From: Lachnospiraceae bacterium
Lineage (GTDB): Bacteria > Bacillota > Clostridia > Lachnospirales > Lachnospiraceae
Direction of reading: 5' to 3'
Assembly: GCA_015057585.1 (NCBI GenBank)
Contig: SVEF01000008.1
Coordinates: 1 to 64,000 of the forward strand
DNA length: 64,000 bases
Shown: positions 1-7,909 of the stretch, piece after piece
Numbering within the stretch: position 1 is the first letter of the stretch
How the letters are laid out: each line of letters starts with the position of its first letter
Notes under the pieces: model-generated
Databases searched by the model: none
The model's input: only the letters and a program-made list of their open reading frames with translations
What the model was told of the DNA's origin: nothing
Made by a program: the position numbers and the translations under genes

Positions 1-67
1 TTTCCTCACTTTCTGCACAGGCAAGGCAATCAACTGCCACCTCATTATACAAAAAGTGTTTGTGTGA

Positions 68-93
68 GTAAATTCAGCTATCCCTGAATTTAC
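68..93. repeat. Perfect 10-bp inverted repeat
   Basis: GTAAATTCAG at 68-77 is the exact reverse complement of CTGAATTTAC at 84-93, with a 6-base loop. AAATTCAGC occurs again near 112. It lies just upstream of a truncated gene. It may be a hairpin or the remnant of a mobile-element end; no long T-run follows, so an intrinsic terminator is not well supported. Confidence 0.5.
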
Positions 94-129
94 TTTAGCA
101 ATGTGGAATTAAATTCAGCATTCTAGTAA

Positions 130-357
130 TATCTTGAAGAGAAAGGCGAACTTGAAAGGTTTGATTATCTAATAGGAACTTTTGTTTATGAGCCAAAAAC
201 AGAAAATGGTGAACAAATTACAATAGACAGAGAATATATTATGAATATGAAAAATAGTAAAGAGGCATTAATTTTATTGCTTGATATTATGGAAGAATTC
301 ATTATAAAAGAACAAAATGAAATAGATGAACTTGAAGATAGATATTTAACACTATAA
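130..357 (+). pseudogene. 5'-truncated remnant of an unidentified small gene
   Basis: An open frame of about 75 codons ends at TAA 355-357. In-frame TAG and TAA sit directly upstream (124-129), and no ATG, GTG or TTG occurs until ATG 241. The encoded segment is acidic and helical-looking (LLLDIMEEF, EIDELEDRYL), like the C-terminus of a cytoplasmic protein. I do not recognise the family. The lost start suggests a broken gene, possibly cut by the event that brought in the repeats around it. A short protein starting at 241 cannot be excluded. Confidence 0.4.
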
Positions 358-648
358 TAAAAATGGGTTGTAAAAAACATAAAGATACGTGAAATCCATT
401 GTCGAAAGTGCACAGAAAAGCGCACCATTTTTGTTTGAAACAGAGAAAATCAGAAGAGGGATTGTGGAAAGAATTTTTGGATGCTATACTTTTTATAAAG
501 CATAGTTTTTCCGGAAGTTCTAAAGCGATTCCTTTTTCTTTTTTTAATCTTTTTCTGAAAATTCATGCTTTGTATTTCCTACGATTCGATAAAATGACTT
601 TGCGGTCTTTGGTGTAATTGAGAATTTATTAAGATACGGAGGTATACT
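358..648. other. Gene-poor interval before the ORF6N gene
   Basis: This AT-rich stretch holds the 75-bp element described separately (497-571) and a weak ribosome binding site (ACGGAGG near 639) for the next gene. Short open frames occur on both strands, but none has a good ribosome binding site or recognisable protein content. No other gene is seen. Confidence 0.5.
497..571. repeat. MITE-like 75-bp element, copy 1
   Basis: It begins AAAGCATAGTTTTTC and ends CTGAAAATTCATGCTTT. The outer 7 bases are perfect inverted repeats (AAAGCAT/ATGCTTT), and the T-rich and A-rich sequences inside extend the pairing imperfectly. A second copy with the same ends, unrelated centre and nearly the same length (77 bp) lies at 30254-30330. 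Each copy sits just upstream of an accessory gene, here the ORF6N protein. It may be a miniature inverted-repeat element or a structured RNA leader. Confidence 0.55.
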
Positions 649-1674
649 ATGGCAGAAAATACAGAGGTTGCTATTGTTACAGAAGAAAATGTATATGATA
701 AAATTTATATTATACGTGGGCAGAAAGTAATGTTGGATTTTGACCTTGCGGAAATATACGGATATGAAACAAAGAACTTTAATCGTCAAGTGAAAAATAA
801 TTTGGCGAAATTTGAAGGTGATGATTTTATGTTTCAATTATCAAAAGATGAATGGGAAAACTTGAGGTGCAAAAAATTCACCTCAAGTTGGGGAGGATTA
901 AGATACTTGCCGATGGCTTTTACAGAGCAAGGAATCTATATGCTTATGACAGTTCTTAGGGGAGAACTTGCTATAAAACAAAGTCGAGCATTGGTTCGTA
1001 CATTTAAGAAAATGAAAGATTACATCATTGATAATCGAGAGCTGATTGGACAAAGAGAATACATTCAGTTATCTATGCAAACTGTGGAAAATGCGCGTGA
1101 TATCTCAAAACTAAAATCAGATATTAGTTCTGTTGAAAAGCAGATGAGTGATGTAATGGACCAGCTTAGTGATGTTGTTACTAAGTCTGATTTGGCAGAT
1201 ATGATGAATAGTTTTGTCGATGATGAAGATAATGGTTGGTTGATGTATAACACGAAGTATTGTGCTGCGGATTTAGCATATTCAGAAATATATGCACAAG
1301 CAAAGAAAACAATTTATGTGGTAGATAATTATATTGGTTTGCGCACATTGGTTCTTTTGAAAAATGCTCCTTCGGATGTTGCTATAACTCTTTTTAGTGA
1401 CAATGTTGGAGGAAGATTACATAGTATTGAATATAAAGATTTTTGTGCGGAATATCCATCCGTCAAAATGACACTTAAAAGGTCCGGTGGAATATATCAT
1501 GACAGATTCATTGTTCTTGATTATGGTACGGATGATGAGAGAGTTTTCCTATGTGGTGCTTCTTCCAAGGATGCAGGGGCAAGAGTGACAAGTATTGTAG
1601 AAGATTACGGGATTGAGAAATATAAAATACTTATAGATACGTTGCTTAAAAATGAAAAATTGGTACTTGTGTAG
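649..1674 (+). CDS. ORF6N-domain protein with degenerate phospholipase-D-like C-terminus
   Basis: The 341-residue protein opens with an ORF6N domain (about 17-125; VMLDFDLAEIYGYETKNFN and AFTEQGIYML are characteristic), a DNA-binding module of phage anti-repressors. A coiled-coil-like linker (about 140-185) leads to a C-terminal domain (about 200-340) containing HDRFIVLD and CGASSKDAG. These resemble one half of a phospholipase-D-type HKD site with Arg in place of Lys. The role is probably nucleic-acid-linked regulation or defence; this is inference. It stands alone, downstream of a MITE-like repeat, so it may be a mobile or phage-derived cargo gene. Confidence 0.75.
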   Translation: MAENTEVAIVTEENVYDKIYIIRGQKVMLDFDLAEIYGYETKNFNRQVKNNLAKFEGDDFMFQLSKDEWENLRCKKFTSSWGGLRYLPMAFTEQGIYMLMTVLRGELAIKQSRALVRTFKKMKDYIIDNRELIGQREYIQLSMQTVENARDISKLKSDISSVEKQMSDVMDQLSDVVTKSDLADMMNSFVDDEDNGWLMYNTKYCAADLAYSEIYAQAKKTIYVVDNYIGLRTLVLLKNAPSDVAITLFSDNVGGRLHSIEYKDFCAEYPSVKMTLKRSGGIYHDRFIVLDYGTDDERVFLCGASSKDAGARVTSIVEDYGIEKYKILIDTLLKNEKLVLV

Positions 1675-1688
1675 ATGAAAGGTTCTTA

Positions 1689-1717
1689 TTGACAAAACCA
1701 ACCGCAAGGCGTATAGT
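1689..1717 (+). promoter_or_regulatory. Near-consensus sigma-A promoter for the leader and methyltransferase operon
   Basis: TTGACA (1689-1694) and TATAGT (1712-1717) are separated by exactly 17 bases. A GAAAGGAAG ribosome binding site follows at 1732-1740 and then the short leader frame. This is among the clearest promoters in the window. Confidence 0.75.
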
Positions 1718-1747
1718 AAACCTAATATTTTGAAAGGAAGCACAGAT

Positions 1748-1855
1748 ATGTATTTATTCGCAACCACAACTACATACACCGCTATTCAGACCGTGCAGAA
1801 TAATCCGTATGGTCTTACTGTTGTATGTAAATATTTTGGTTACGAAGAAAAATAA
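1748..1855 (+). CDS. Putative 35-residue leader peptide
   Basis: ATG 1748 follows GAAAGGAAG with a 7-base gap, and the frame ends at TAA 1853-1855. The peptide is rich in Thr and aromatic residues (MYLFATTTTYTAIQTVQ at its start). It lies between a strong promoter and an intrinsic terminator that precedes the methyltransferase operon, the layout of ribosome-mediated attenuators of antibiotic-response genes. I infer that stalling or passage of a ribosome here controls the terminator at 1891-1917. The peptide itself is not recognised. Confidence 0.55.
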   Translation: MYLFATTTTYTAIQTVQNNPYGLTVVCKYFGYEEK

Positions 1856-1890
1856 GCTTTCAGAAACAAAATAGAACTAGCGTTGTTTTT

Positions 1891-1926
1891 GACCACTTAT
1901 CTTTCGGGTAGGTGGTCTTTATTTTA
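1891..1926 (+). terminator. Leader terminator (putative attenuator)
   Basis: GACCACTTA (1891-1899) pairs with TAGGTGGTC (1909-1917) with one G-U pair and a 9-base loop, and a T-rich tract follows at once. It lies between the leader peptide and the methyltransferase start at 1952, so readthrough would be needed to express the operon. Confidence 0.65.
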
Positions 1927-1951
1927 TTAAATAATGAAGGAGGTAAGCGAG

Positions 1952-2761
1952 ATGGATTTACACGATTACAAAGATGTAGCAGAAAATTATGATAGATATT
2001 TAGAGGTAATGTATGAGACAGAAAACCATTATACAGGGTTTCAGGAATTTTATCTGGAGCTTGCCAGAAAGTACGGAAGTGGTGGTGTTGTTGACATTGC
2101 CTGCGGCACGGGTGCGGTGATGCTTTATTTGGCAGAGCAGGGGATTGACGTGGATGGCACAGACTTATCCGAAGAGATGTGTAAGGTTTCCATGGAAAAG
2201 GCAAAGGAGAGAGGCTTGTCCCTTGCAATTTATCCGGCGGATATGACGAAGTTTTCTTCCGGAAGAAAGTATTCGCTGGCAATTATTGCGCGTAGCGGGT
2301 TCATGCATTTACCGACACCGGAGCTTCAAAAGGCAGCATTGCAAAATATTTATGAACAGCTTGAGGATGGCGGAATCCTGACACTCAATACATTTGACCC
2401 GTTTCCGCCTTACCAGACGTCCCAGATGGCGTCCTCACCGGAGGATTATAAATTTCGCCTGGAGTATACAAACAGTGATGGAAAAAGAGAAAAAATATAC
2501 AATGCCATTACCTATGATCCGGTCTCACAAGTGATGCACGGGAATTGGAAGTTTGAGACATTAGAGGAAGATGGTAATATCGTAGGGGAACGCATCCGGC
2601 CGCTTACCATGCGCCAGACATATCGCCAGGAAATGAAGTGGCTGGTAGAATTAAGTGGATTTGAAGTTGTTGAGATATATAAAGATTATGTGTGGAACAA
2701 AGCAGATGAGAAAGCTTCGCCTTGCATCTGGATTTTGAAGAAGAAACAGGGAGGGAAATAA
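1952..2761 (+). CDS. Class I SAM-dependent methyltransferase
   Basis: A 269-residue soluble protein. The glycine-rich SAM motif I reads VDIACGTGAVMLYLAEQG near residue 47, followed by a conserved acidic residue in DVDGTDLSEEMC. I chose ATG 1952 because AAGGAGG (1937-1943) is 8 bases upstream; the ATG at 1934 would precede the ribosome binding site. The substrate is unknown. It is the first gene of a tight operon with a GNAT acetyltransferase and a second methyltransferase, behind a leader-peptide attenuator. That arrangement suggests modification of a small molecule or a drug response, but this is inference. Confidence 0.85.
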   Translation: MDLHDYKDVAENYDRYLEVMYETENHYTGFQEFYLELARKYGSGGVVDIACGTGAVMLYLAEQGIDVDGTDLSEEMCKVSMEKAKERGLSLAIYPADMTKFSSGRKYSLAIIARSGFMHLPTPELQKAALQNIYEQLEDGGILTLNTFDPFPPYQTSQMASSPEDYKFRLEYTNSDGKREKIYNAITYDPVSQVMHGNWKFETLEEDGNIVGERIRPLTMRQTYRQEMKWLVELSGFEVVEIYKDYVWNKADEKASPCIWILKKKQGGK

Positions 2762-2762
2762 A

Positions 2763-3320
2763 ATGAGAATAGAAGATATTTATTTTACATTAAAGGATGG
2801 CAGGGAGGCGGTACTTCGTAGTCCGAGAGAGGAAGATATTGAAAGTACATTAGAGTATCTGGTTACTTCTGCAGGGGAGACAGAGTTTATCGTACGGTAT
2901 CCGGAGGAGTGTGCGAAATATACTCCGGAAGGGGAAAAGAAGTTGTTCGAGCAGAAGAATGAATCGCCAAACGATGCGATGATTATGTGTGTGGTAGATG
3001 GCAGGGTAGTTGGCAATTGCGATATCCGGTTTTTAGGAGGAATCAAGACAAAACATAGAGCAAATATCGGAATTGCACTCATCAAGGAGTATTGGAATCA
3101 GGGAATCGGAACCAGGATGTTTGAAGAACTGATTCGGCTGGCAGAAGAAAAGGAAGATGTTTTGCAGATGGAACTGGAATTCATCGAAGGAAATACGAGA
3201 GCAAGACACCTGTATGAGAAAATGGGCTTTCGGATTACCGGAATCCAGACGAATGCCATCCGTTTAAAGGACGGCACCTTGTTAAACACCTACTATATGG
3301 TGCGTGAAATCAAGCGATAA
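2763..3320 (+). CDS. GNAT-family N-acetyltransferase
   Basis: A 185-residue protein with a GNAT fold. The acetyl-CoA-binding loop is represented by YWNQGIGTRMFEEL (near 117-130), followed by the beta-4/alpha-4 segment GNTRARHLYEKMGF typical of the RimJ/RimL-like group. It starts one base after the preceding methyltransferase stop, with GGGAGGG inside that gene's end as ribosome binding site, so translation is probably coupled. Substrate unknown; candidates are small amines, an antibiotic, or a protein N-terminus. Confidence 0.85.
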   Translation: MRIEDIYFTLKDGREAVLRSPREEDIESTLEYLVTSAGETEFIVRYPEECAKYTPEGEKKLFEQKNESPNDAMIMCVVDGRVVGNCDIRFLGGIKTKHRANIGIALIKEYWNQGIGTRMFEELIRLAEEKEDVLQMELEFIEGNTRARHLYEKMGFRITGIQTNAIRLKDGTLLNTYYMVREIKR

Positions 3321-3334
3321 AGGAGGGGACCCCT

Positions 3335-4123
3335 ATGAGCAGGAGAGTTGAATTTGTGAGTTTGTTTTACGATAAGATTGACGAGGACAGCAGACTAAAC
3401 AGGAGCCGTCACGGACAGCTGGAGTATGTGACGACTATGGAATATATTCATCGTTATGTGAAGCCGGGGGAAACGGTGTTAGAAATTGGCGCAGGAACCG
3501 GTAGATATTCTATTGCGTTAGCAAAGGAAGGATATGAGGTAACAGCTGTTGAATTGGTGGAAAGTAATCTTGAAGTACTGAGAAAAAACAGTAGTGGTAT
3601 GAAAAATATGGATTCTTATCAGGGAGATGCATTAAATCTGGGCAGATTTGAAGACAATCAATTTGATGTCACTCTATTGTTCGGTCCTATGTATCATTTA
3701 TACAGTAAAGAAGAGGTACATAAAGCGATAGAGGAAGCAATCCGGGTTACCAAAAAAGACGGAATAATTTTAGTGGCATTCCTTTCGGTATATGCCATTA
3801 TGAATGACAATTATCTGAACGGAACACTTGCAGCCGGTATAGAGGAAAACTTTGATGAGAATTTCAGGGTGAAACATTTCGAGGAGCAGTTGTTCACAGG
3901 ATATGATATTGTGGAATTTGAACGGATTTTTGAAACACATAAGGTGAAACATTTAACTACAGTAGCTGTAGATAACATTTTAGAATTGGCAGAAGGAAGA
4001 GCTGATTTTCAAATGTCAGAGGGAGAGTTCGAGTTGTTTGTTAAGTATCATCTGGCTACATGCGAAAAGAGAGAATTGCTCGGCAGTTCGAGTCATTTGC
4101 TGTATATCTGTAAGAAATTATAA
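3335..4123 (+). CDS. Class I SAM-dependent methyltransferase
   Basis: A 262-residue protein with motif I VLEIGAGTGRYSIALAKEG (about residues 45-63) and a post-I acidic residue in VTAVELVESN. DVTLLFGPMYHLYSKEE corresponds to the motif around the active site. A strong AAAGGAGGGG ribosome binding site precedes ATG 3335. It is the third gene of the operon and is followed by a terminator at 4149. It is not closely similar to the first methyltransferase, so it is not an obvious duplicate. Substrate unknown. Confidence 0.85.
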   Translation: MSRRVEFVSLFYDKIDEDSRLNRSRHGQLEYVTTMEYIHRYVKPGETVLEIGAGTGRYSIALAKEGYEVTAVELVESNLEVLRKNSSGMKNMDSYQGDALNLGRFEDNQFDVTLLFGPMYHLYSKEEVHKAIEEAIRVTKKDGIILVAFLSVYAIMNDNYLNGTLAAGIEENFDENFRVKHFEEQLFTGYDIVEFERIFETHKVKHLTTVAVDNILELAEGRADFQMSEGEFELFVKYHLATCEKRELLGSSSHLLYICKKL

Positions 4124-4148
4124 GAAATAGATTTGTATTACAAAAAGG

Positions 4149-4196
4149 AAACGGTCAAATCAGGAAAGAGGAAGTCCCCGGTTTGACCGTTTTTAA
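4149..4196 (+). terminator. Intrinsic terminator, probably bidirectional
   Basis: AAACGGTCAAA (4149-4159) pairs perfectly with TTTGACCGTTT (4182-4192) and a T-rich tract follows. It separates the convergent methyltransferase operon and the minus-strand HTH-receiver gene, and is likely to serve both. Confidence 0.8.
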
Positions 4197-4200
4197 TTTT

Positions 4201-4761
4201 CTAAAATACAGACTCGATGGCTGTTTGCAGATGCTCTGCGGAAAATGGCTTATAGATAAAACCTTGTGCACCGTAAGAAAGGGCTGTTGCATGCACTTCT
4301 TCACTCATATCTGCTGTTAACATAATGACAGGGAGGGAAGGATATTGTTCCTTCAGTTGTTTTAAAATATCTAAACCATTTTCGTTTGGAAAATGGACAT
4401 CTAAAAGAATTCCAAGTGGCGTAATATGTTCCAGCGCATTGAAAAGCTGCTCGCTGTTTGCAAAGGCTCTTGCAGCGTAACCAGAGTGATGAAGCATATC
4501 TGTTATCATACTTCCCATAAAATACGAATCATCACAGATTAGAAATTGATTGGAGGGTGTTCTGCCCAATAAATAATCAGCAGAAATGTGGAAAAGGTCA
4601 GCTAAGGTGCATAACATTGCAAGGTCCGGAATCGATGCACCGCTTTCCCATTTGGAAACTGCACTGGCGGATACGCCAATTTCCTTTGCCAAAGCTTCTT
4701 GTGTCAGGTTACATTTTTTTCGTTGTTCTGTAATGCGTGTTCCCAATATCGAAAGTTCCAT
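4201..4761 (-). CDS. XRE-type HTH fused to a response-regulator receiver domain
   Basis: A 186-residue protein. Residues about 3-66 form an XRE/Cro-type helix-turn-helix (RKKCNLTQEALAKEIGVS, then SAVSKWESG). Residues about 72-186 form a CheY-like receiver with the acidic pair in FLICDDS, a phospho-acceptor Asp in LLDVHFP (about D121), the Thr in VIMLTAD and the Lys in IYKPF. All catalytic positions seem intact. Typical response regulators carry the receiver first and a winged-helix or LuxR output last; here the order is reversed and the output is XRE-type. ATG 4761 is 10 bases after AGGAGG; a TTG at 4767 is too close. No histidine kinase gene lies beside it. Confidence 0.85.
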   Translation of the reverse strand: MELSILGTRITEQRKKCNLTQEALAKEIGVSASAVSKWESGASIPDLAMLCTLADLFHISADYLLGRTPSNQFLICDDSYFMGSMITDMLHHSGYAARAFANSEQLFNALEHITPLGILLDVHFPNENGLDILKQLKEQYPSLPVIMLTADMSEEVHATALSYGAQGFIYKPFSAEHLQTAIESVF

Positions 4762-4925
4762 AATCAAAAATCCTCCTGTTTGTGTAATTCAAGTATAAGT
4801 TTATTATAAACGGAGCGCCGTGGGATGTCTATGGAGGGTTAAGCAAAGAAACAGTGGAAACTTTCCTGTGATTCAACTTTTTATTATAAGATGGAAATGG
4901 GTTTTACCGATTGTTGGAATCTTAA

Positions 4926-5876
4926 TCAGTCAAAAAACGAATTGTATTCGTTTGGTTCATCCAGACGATAAAGCCAGCTCGAAAGATCCTCATCGATCAG
5001 ACTCAACAGGTGTTTGTCTTTTAAAAAGGATTTCCGGAAGGTGTCCGCATAAAACTGAACAACGATGCCGCCGCTTTTTAAGCGGTGCGTAGAGAGAAGA
5101 GTCCGTTCCTCTTCGGTGGCACCCGGCACCGGGTCGCCGGAATCTTCTCCTGTTGCAAGATGATTCTCTGCAAGGTAGCGTTGCATGGAGGACAAGTAGA
5201 TTTTAGGCTGTGCTTCTATCTGGTCCGTATAGATATCACCGAATCCGACGACCCGGATACGATTGTCATCCTCCAGGACGTAATAGGAGCAACAGTCGCG
5301 ATAAGGGCCGTGGTAGACAGCATATAAGATGCATCCATCCAGTACACAGCCATAGGTACAACCGTCTAACCTTTTACGACGGTAACTGTTTGCAAAGGCT
5401 TCCAGTTGTTGATCGTATTCTTTCAGCGGCCGGTTCACTTTCCTTAAGTAAGCGGTGACCTGCGCAAGATATTCCCGGCGTTTTTCCTGATTGCCCGGAT
5501 AGAGTCTGTGATACTTGGCATTTACCGTAATGACATCACCATTTGTCAGTTTGGCAATGTGATCGCCTTTCCATGCACAAGGGTCATCGTCAATCTGCAG
5601 GATGACGGAGTCGCCTAAGACAACCAGATTATAAATCTTGGAGGCCAGAGGGGAAAATAAGTCAAATTCTGCGGTTTCTACCATGGTCCCGGTCACAAGG
5701 ACGTGGGCTTTGCCGTAAATATCTTTTTCTAAGGTCTCAGTGATGACGATATCTGTCACGATTCCTTCTTTCACATCAGTCCAGGAGTCTGCCGGATGAC
5801 AGTGGTAGTCGTCCATCAGAAATGACAAATTTCCATCGCGGTCTTTATTCATTGTATAATATGCTTTTTGATCCAT
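4926..5876 (-). CDS. Conserved-looking hypothetical protein, 316 residues
   Basis: I do not recognise this protein. It is soluble (no signal peptide or membrane segment), acidic, and contains several Cys in its middle (GCTYGCVLDGC and PYRDCCSYYV) that might bind metal or form a redox site. AAAGGAG lies 6 bases before ATG 5876. It is transcribed alone, divergently from the exonuclease gene. No function can be assigned from sequence. Confidence 0.6.
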   Translation of the reverse strand: MDQKAYYTMNKDRDGNLSFLMDDYHCHPADSWTDVKEGIVTDIVITETLEKDIYGKAHVLVTGTMVETAEFDLFSPLASKIYNLVVLGDSVILQIDDDPCAWKGDHIAKLTNGDVITVNAKYHRLYPGNQEKRREYLAQVTAYLRKVNRPLKEYDQQLEAFANSYRRKRLDGCTYGCVLDGCILYAVYHGPYRDCCSYYVLEDDNRIRVVGFGDIYTDQIEAQPKIYLSSMQRYLAENHLATGEDSGDPVPGATEEERTLLSTHRLKSGGIVVQFYADTFRKSFLKDKHLLSLIDEDLSSWLYRLDEPNEYNSFFD

Positions 5877-6085
5877 AGAGAACTCCTTTCGTTGGGGTGG
5901 TTTTATTCGGACTCAGTGTAACACATTCATAAAATTCTTCGAAAAAAGGGGAAAGTAAATGGAAAACAAGTAGTATTATCCCGCGCTTTTCGCGGAAAAG
6001 GAGGAGCCTATTGCGCACTTTCATCCATGTTTTTTGTCTGTGGGTTAAGGTATCATAAGGAAAAACGGAAGAAGGAGTGTCATAT

Positions 6086-6751
6086 ATGAGTAAATATGCG
6101 GTAATAGATTTAGAAATGTGTAACGTTCCAAAGGAACTGAGAAAAGGAACGTATCGTCGTGCCAGCGAAATCATTCAGATTGGTGCGGTGCTTTTAGATG
6201 AAAACCTGGAAATCGAGGATTCGTTTATGACGTACGTTTCTCCGGAATACGGTTTTGTGGATGACTTTATTAAAAATCTGACTGGCATTACACAGAAGGA
6301 TGTACAGGGGGCGCCGGACCTGCGGGAAGCATTACAGGCGTTTGCAGAGTGGTTGCCGGCGGGAGTCACGGTAGTATCCTGGAGCATGACGGATGCGCTA
6401 CAGATACAGAGGGAAGCGGAAGCAAAGAATATCACAATCGGTGGATTGGAAGAAATCCTTGACAACTGGGTAGACAGTCAGAAACTGTTTGCGGAAAAAA
6501 TGCATTCCACAAGATGTTATAAATTGTCGGAAGCGTTGGTTGCGGCGGATATTATTTATGAAGACGGTGCGCATGATGGCTTAGTGGATGCACACAACAC
6601 CGCATTGCTGTTTGCTAAAATGTTGCGGGAACCGGAGCTGGTATTGAATAAATATTATAAGAACGCCATTACAGGAGAGGAAAGCAGCAGTGGGTTCTGT
6701 CTTGGCAGTTTGTTTGCAGGGCTGGATTTAAGCGGACTTGCGGTGGCATAA
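6086..6751 (+). CDS. DEDDh-type 3'-5' exonuclease family protein
   Basis: A 221-residue protein of the exonuclease/RNase T superfamily. The first acidic pair is in YAVIDLEMCN (about D8 and E10), a middle Asp in WSMTDALQI, and the last motif HDGLVDAHNT has the His and Asp of the DEDDh class. All four metal ligands seem present. GAAGGAG precedes ATG 6086; a GTG at 6077 would overlap that site. It may act in DNA or RNA processing; single-domain members have varied roles. A terminator follows at 6759. Confidence 0.85.
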   Translation: MSKYAVIDLEMCNVPKELRKGTYRRASEIIQIGAVLLDENLEIEDSFMTYVSPEYGFVDDFIKNLTGITQKDVQGAPDLREALQAFAEWLPAGVTVVSWSMTDALQIQREAEAKNITIGGLEEILDNWVDSQKLFAEKMHSTRCYKLSEALVAADIIYEDGAHDGLVDAHNTALLFAKMLREPELVLNKYYKNAITGEESSSGFCLGSLFAGLDLSGLAVA

Positions 6752-6758
6752 GAAGAGA

Positions 6759-6788
6759 AACAGTCGGTGAATAGCCGGCTGTTTTTTT
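6759..6788 (+). terminator. Intrinsic terminator after the exonuclease gene
   Basis: AACAGTCGG pairs with CCGGCTGTT (one G-U pair) across a short loop and is followed by a run of seven or more T. Confidence 0.7.
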
Positions 6789-6887
6789 GTGTAATGAAAG
6801 CAGTTGTCTTTAATGCTTTAGCGTGATATACTAAAGGCGGTACAAAGCATCATGGGAGAAAAAAGGCGAAAAAGGAGAAGGAAAAGA

Positions 6888-7862
6888 ATGAAAATCGGAG
6901 TATTGGGAACCGGCGGAATTGTGCGTAGCGTAACACCTACACTGCAAAGGATGAAGGATATAGAGTGCTATGCGATTGCTTCCAGAACTTTGGAACGGGC
7001 AGAGAAAGCAGCGGAGGAATATAGCTATGAGAAGGCATACGGCAACTATGAAGAACTGGTGGCAGATCCTCTGGTCGAACTGGTTTATGTTGCAACACCA
7101 CATTCCAGACATTATGACGATATGAAACTTTGCATTGCACACGGGAAGCCGGTAATCTGTGAAAAATCGTTTACCATGAATGCAAAACAGGCGAAGGAAA
7201 TTAGGGAACTGGCGAAGGAAGCCGGCGTGTTTGTGACAGAAGCCATCTGGCCAAGATATATGCCGTCCAGAACGCTGATTCAGGATACGATTGACAGCGG
7301 AATCATCGGAACGGTATCTACGCTTACCGCAAATTTGTCTTACATAATCAGTGGGGTAAAGAGAATTCAGGACCCGGAATTGGCAGGCGGAGCGTTGCTT
7401 GATGTCGGAGTCTATGGTATCAATTTTGCCCTGATGCATTTTGGAGAAGAAATTGAGCGAATCGAATCTTCGGTACAGATGACAGAAACCGGTGTGGATG
7501 CCATGGAAAGTATTACGATTTTCTATAAGAACGGACGCATGGCAGTCCTAACCCACGGAATTTACGGACGCTCCGACCGAAAGGGAATTTTTTATGGAGA
7601 TAAAGGTTATATTATCGTTGAGAACATCAATAATCCGCAGTCCGTTACCGTGTATGATACGGAAGACCGGCTGGTAAAGCAGATACCGGTGCCTGAGCAG
7701 ATCAGCGGGTATGAATATCAGTTTGAGGAGTGCAGAAGATGCATTGCAGAGAAGAAAACAGAGAGTGATTCCATGCCGCTGAAAGACAGTGTGTATATGA
7801 TGGAACTGATGGATCGTTTGCGAGCGCAGTGGGGACTGGTGTATCCACAGGAAAGAATATGA
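6888..7862 (+). CDS. Gfo/Idh/MocA-family NAD(P)-dependent oxidoreductase
   Basis: A 324-residue protein with an N-terminal Rossmann fold (KIGVLGTGGIVRSV), the family Lys motif CEKSFTMN (the usual EKP region, with Ser in place of Pro) and a C-terminal alpha/beta domain with GGALLDVGVYGIN. It resembles trans-1,2-dihydrobenzenediol or glucose-fructose oxidoreductase relatives. The substrate, probably a sugar or polyol derivative, is unknown. ATG 6888 fits the AAGGAG at 6872; an upstream ATG at 6852 would add a basic tail unlike the family. It is a single gene. Confidence 0.85.
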   Translation: MKIGVLGTGGIVRSVTPTLQRMKDIECYAIASRTLERAEKAAEEYSYEKAYGNYEELVADPLVELVYVATPHSRHYDDMKLCIAHGKPVICEKSFTMNAKQAKEIRELAKEAGVFVTEAIWPRYMPSRTLIQDTIDSGIIGTVSTLTANLSYIISGVKRIQDPELAGGALLDVGVYGINFALMHFGEEIERIESSVQMTETGVDAMESITIFYKNGRMAVLTHGIYGRSDRKGIFYGDKGYIIVENINNPQSVTVYDTEDRLVKQIPVPEQISGYEYQFEECRRCIAEKKTESDSMPLKDSVYMMELMDRLRAQWGLVYPQERI

Positions 7863-7891
7863 AAAAACAGAGGCTGTCCTTGGACAGCCTC
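7861..7891 (-). terminator. Intrinsic terminator for the minus-strand acyltransferase-like gene
   Basis: GAGGCTGTCC (7870-7879) pairs perfectly with GGACAGCCTC (7882-7891). Reading the minus strand, the hairpin is followed by a run of T (the A-run at 7862-7867), so it terminates the gene that ends at 7910. It may also stop the convergent oxidoreductase transcript weakly. Confidence 0.75.
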
Positions 7892-7909
7892 CTTATGTAA
7901 CAACGTTGT

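Noticed and set aside
399-617. 72-codon plus-strand frame over MITE-like copy 1
   Set aside because: No ribosome binding site, it crosses the repeat element, and the product is unlike any protein.
1860-2282. 140-codon minus-strand frame
   Set aside because: It is antisense to the methyltransferase and leader terminator, and its Pro/His/Ser-rich content is typical of antisense frames.
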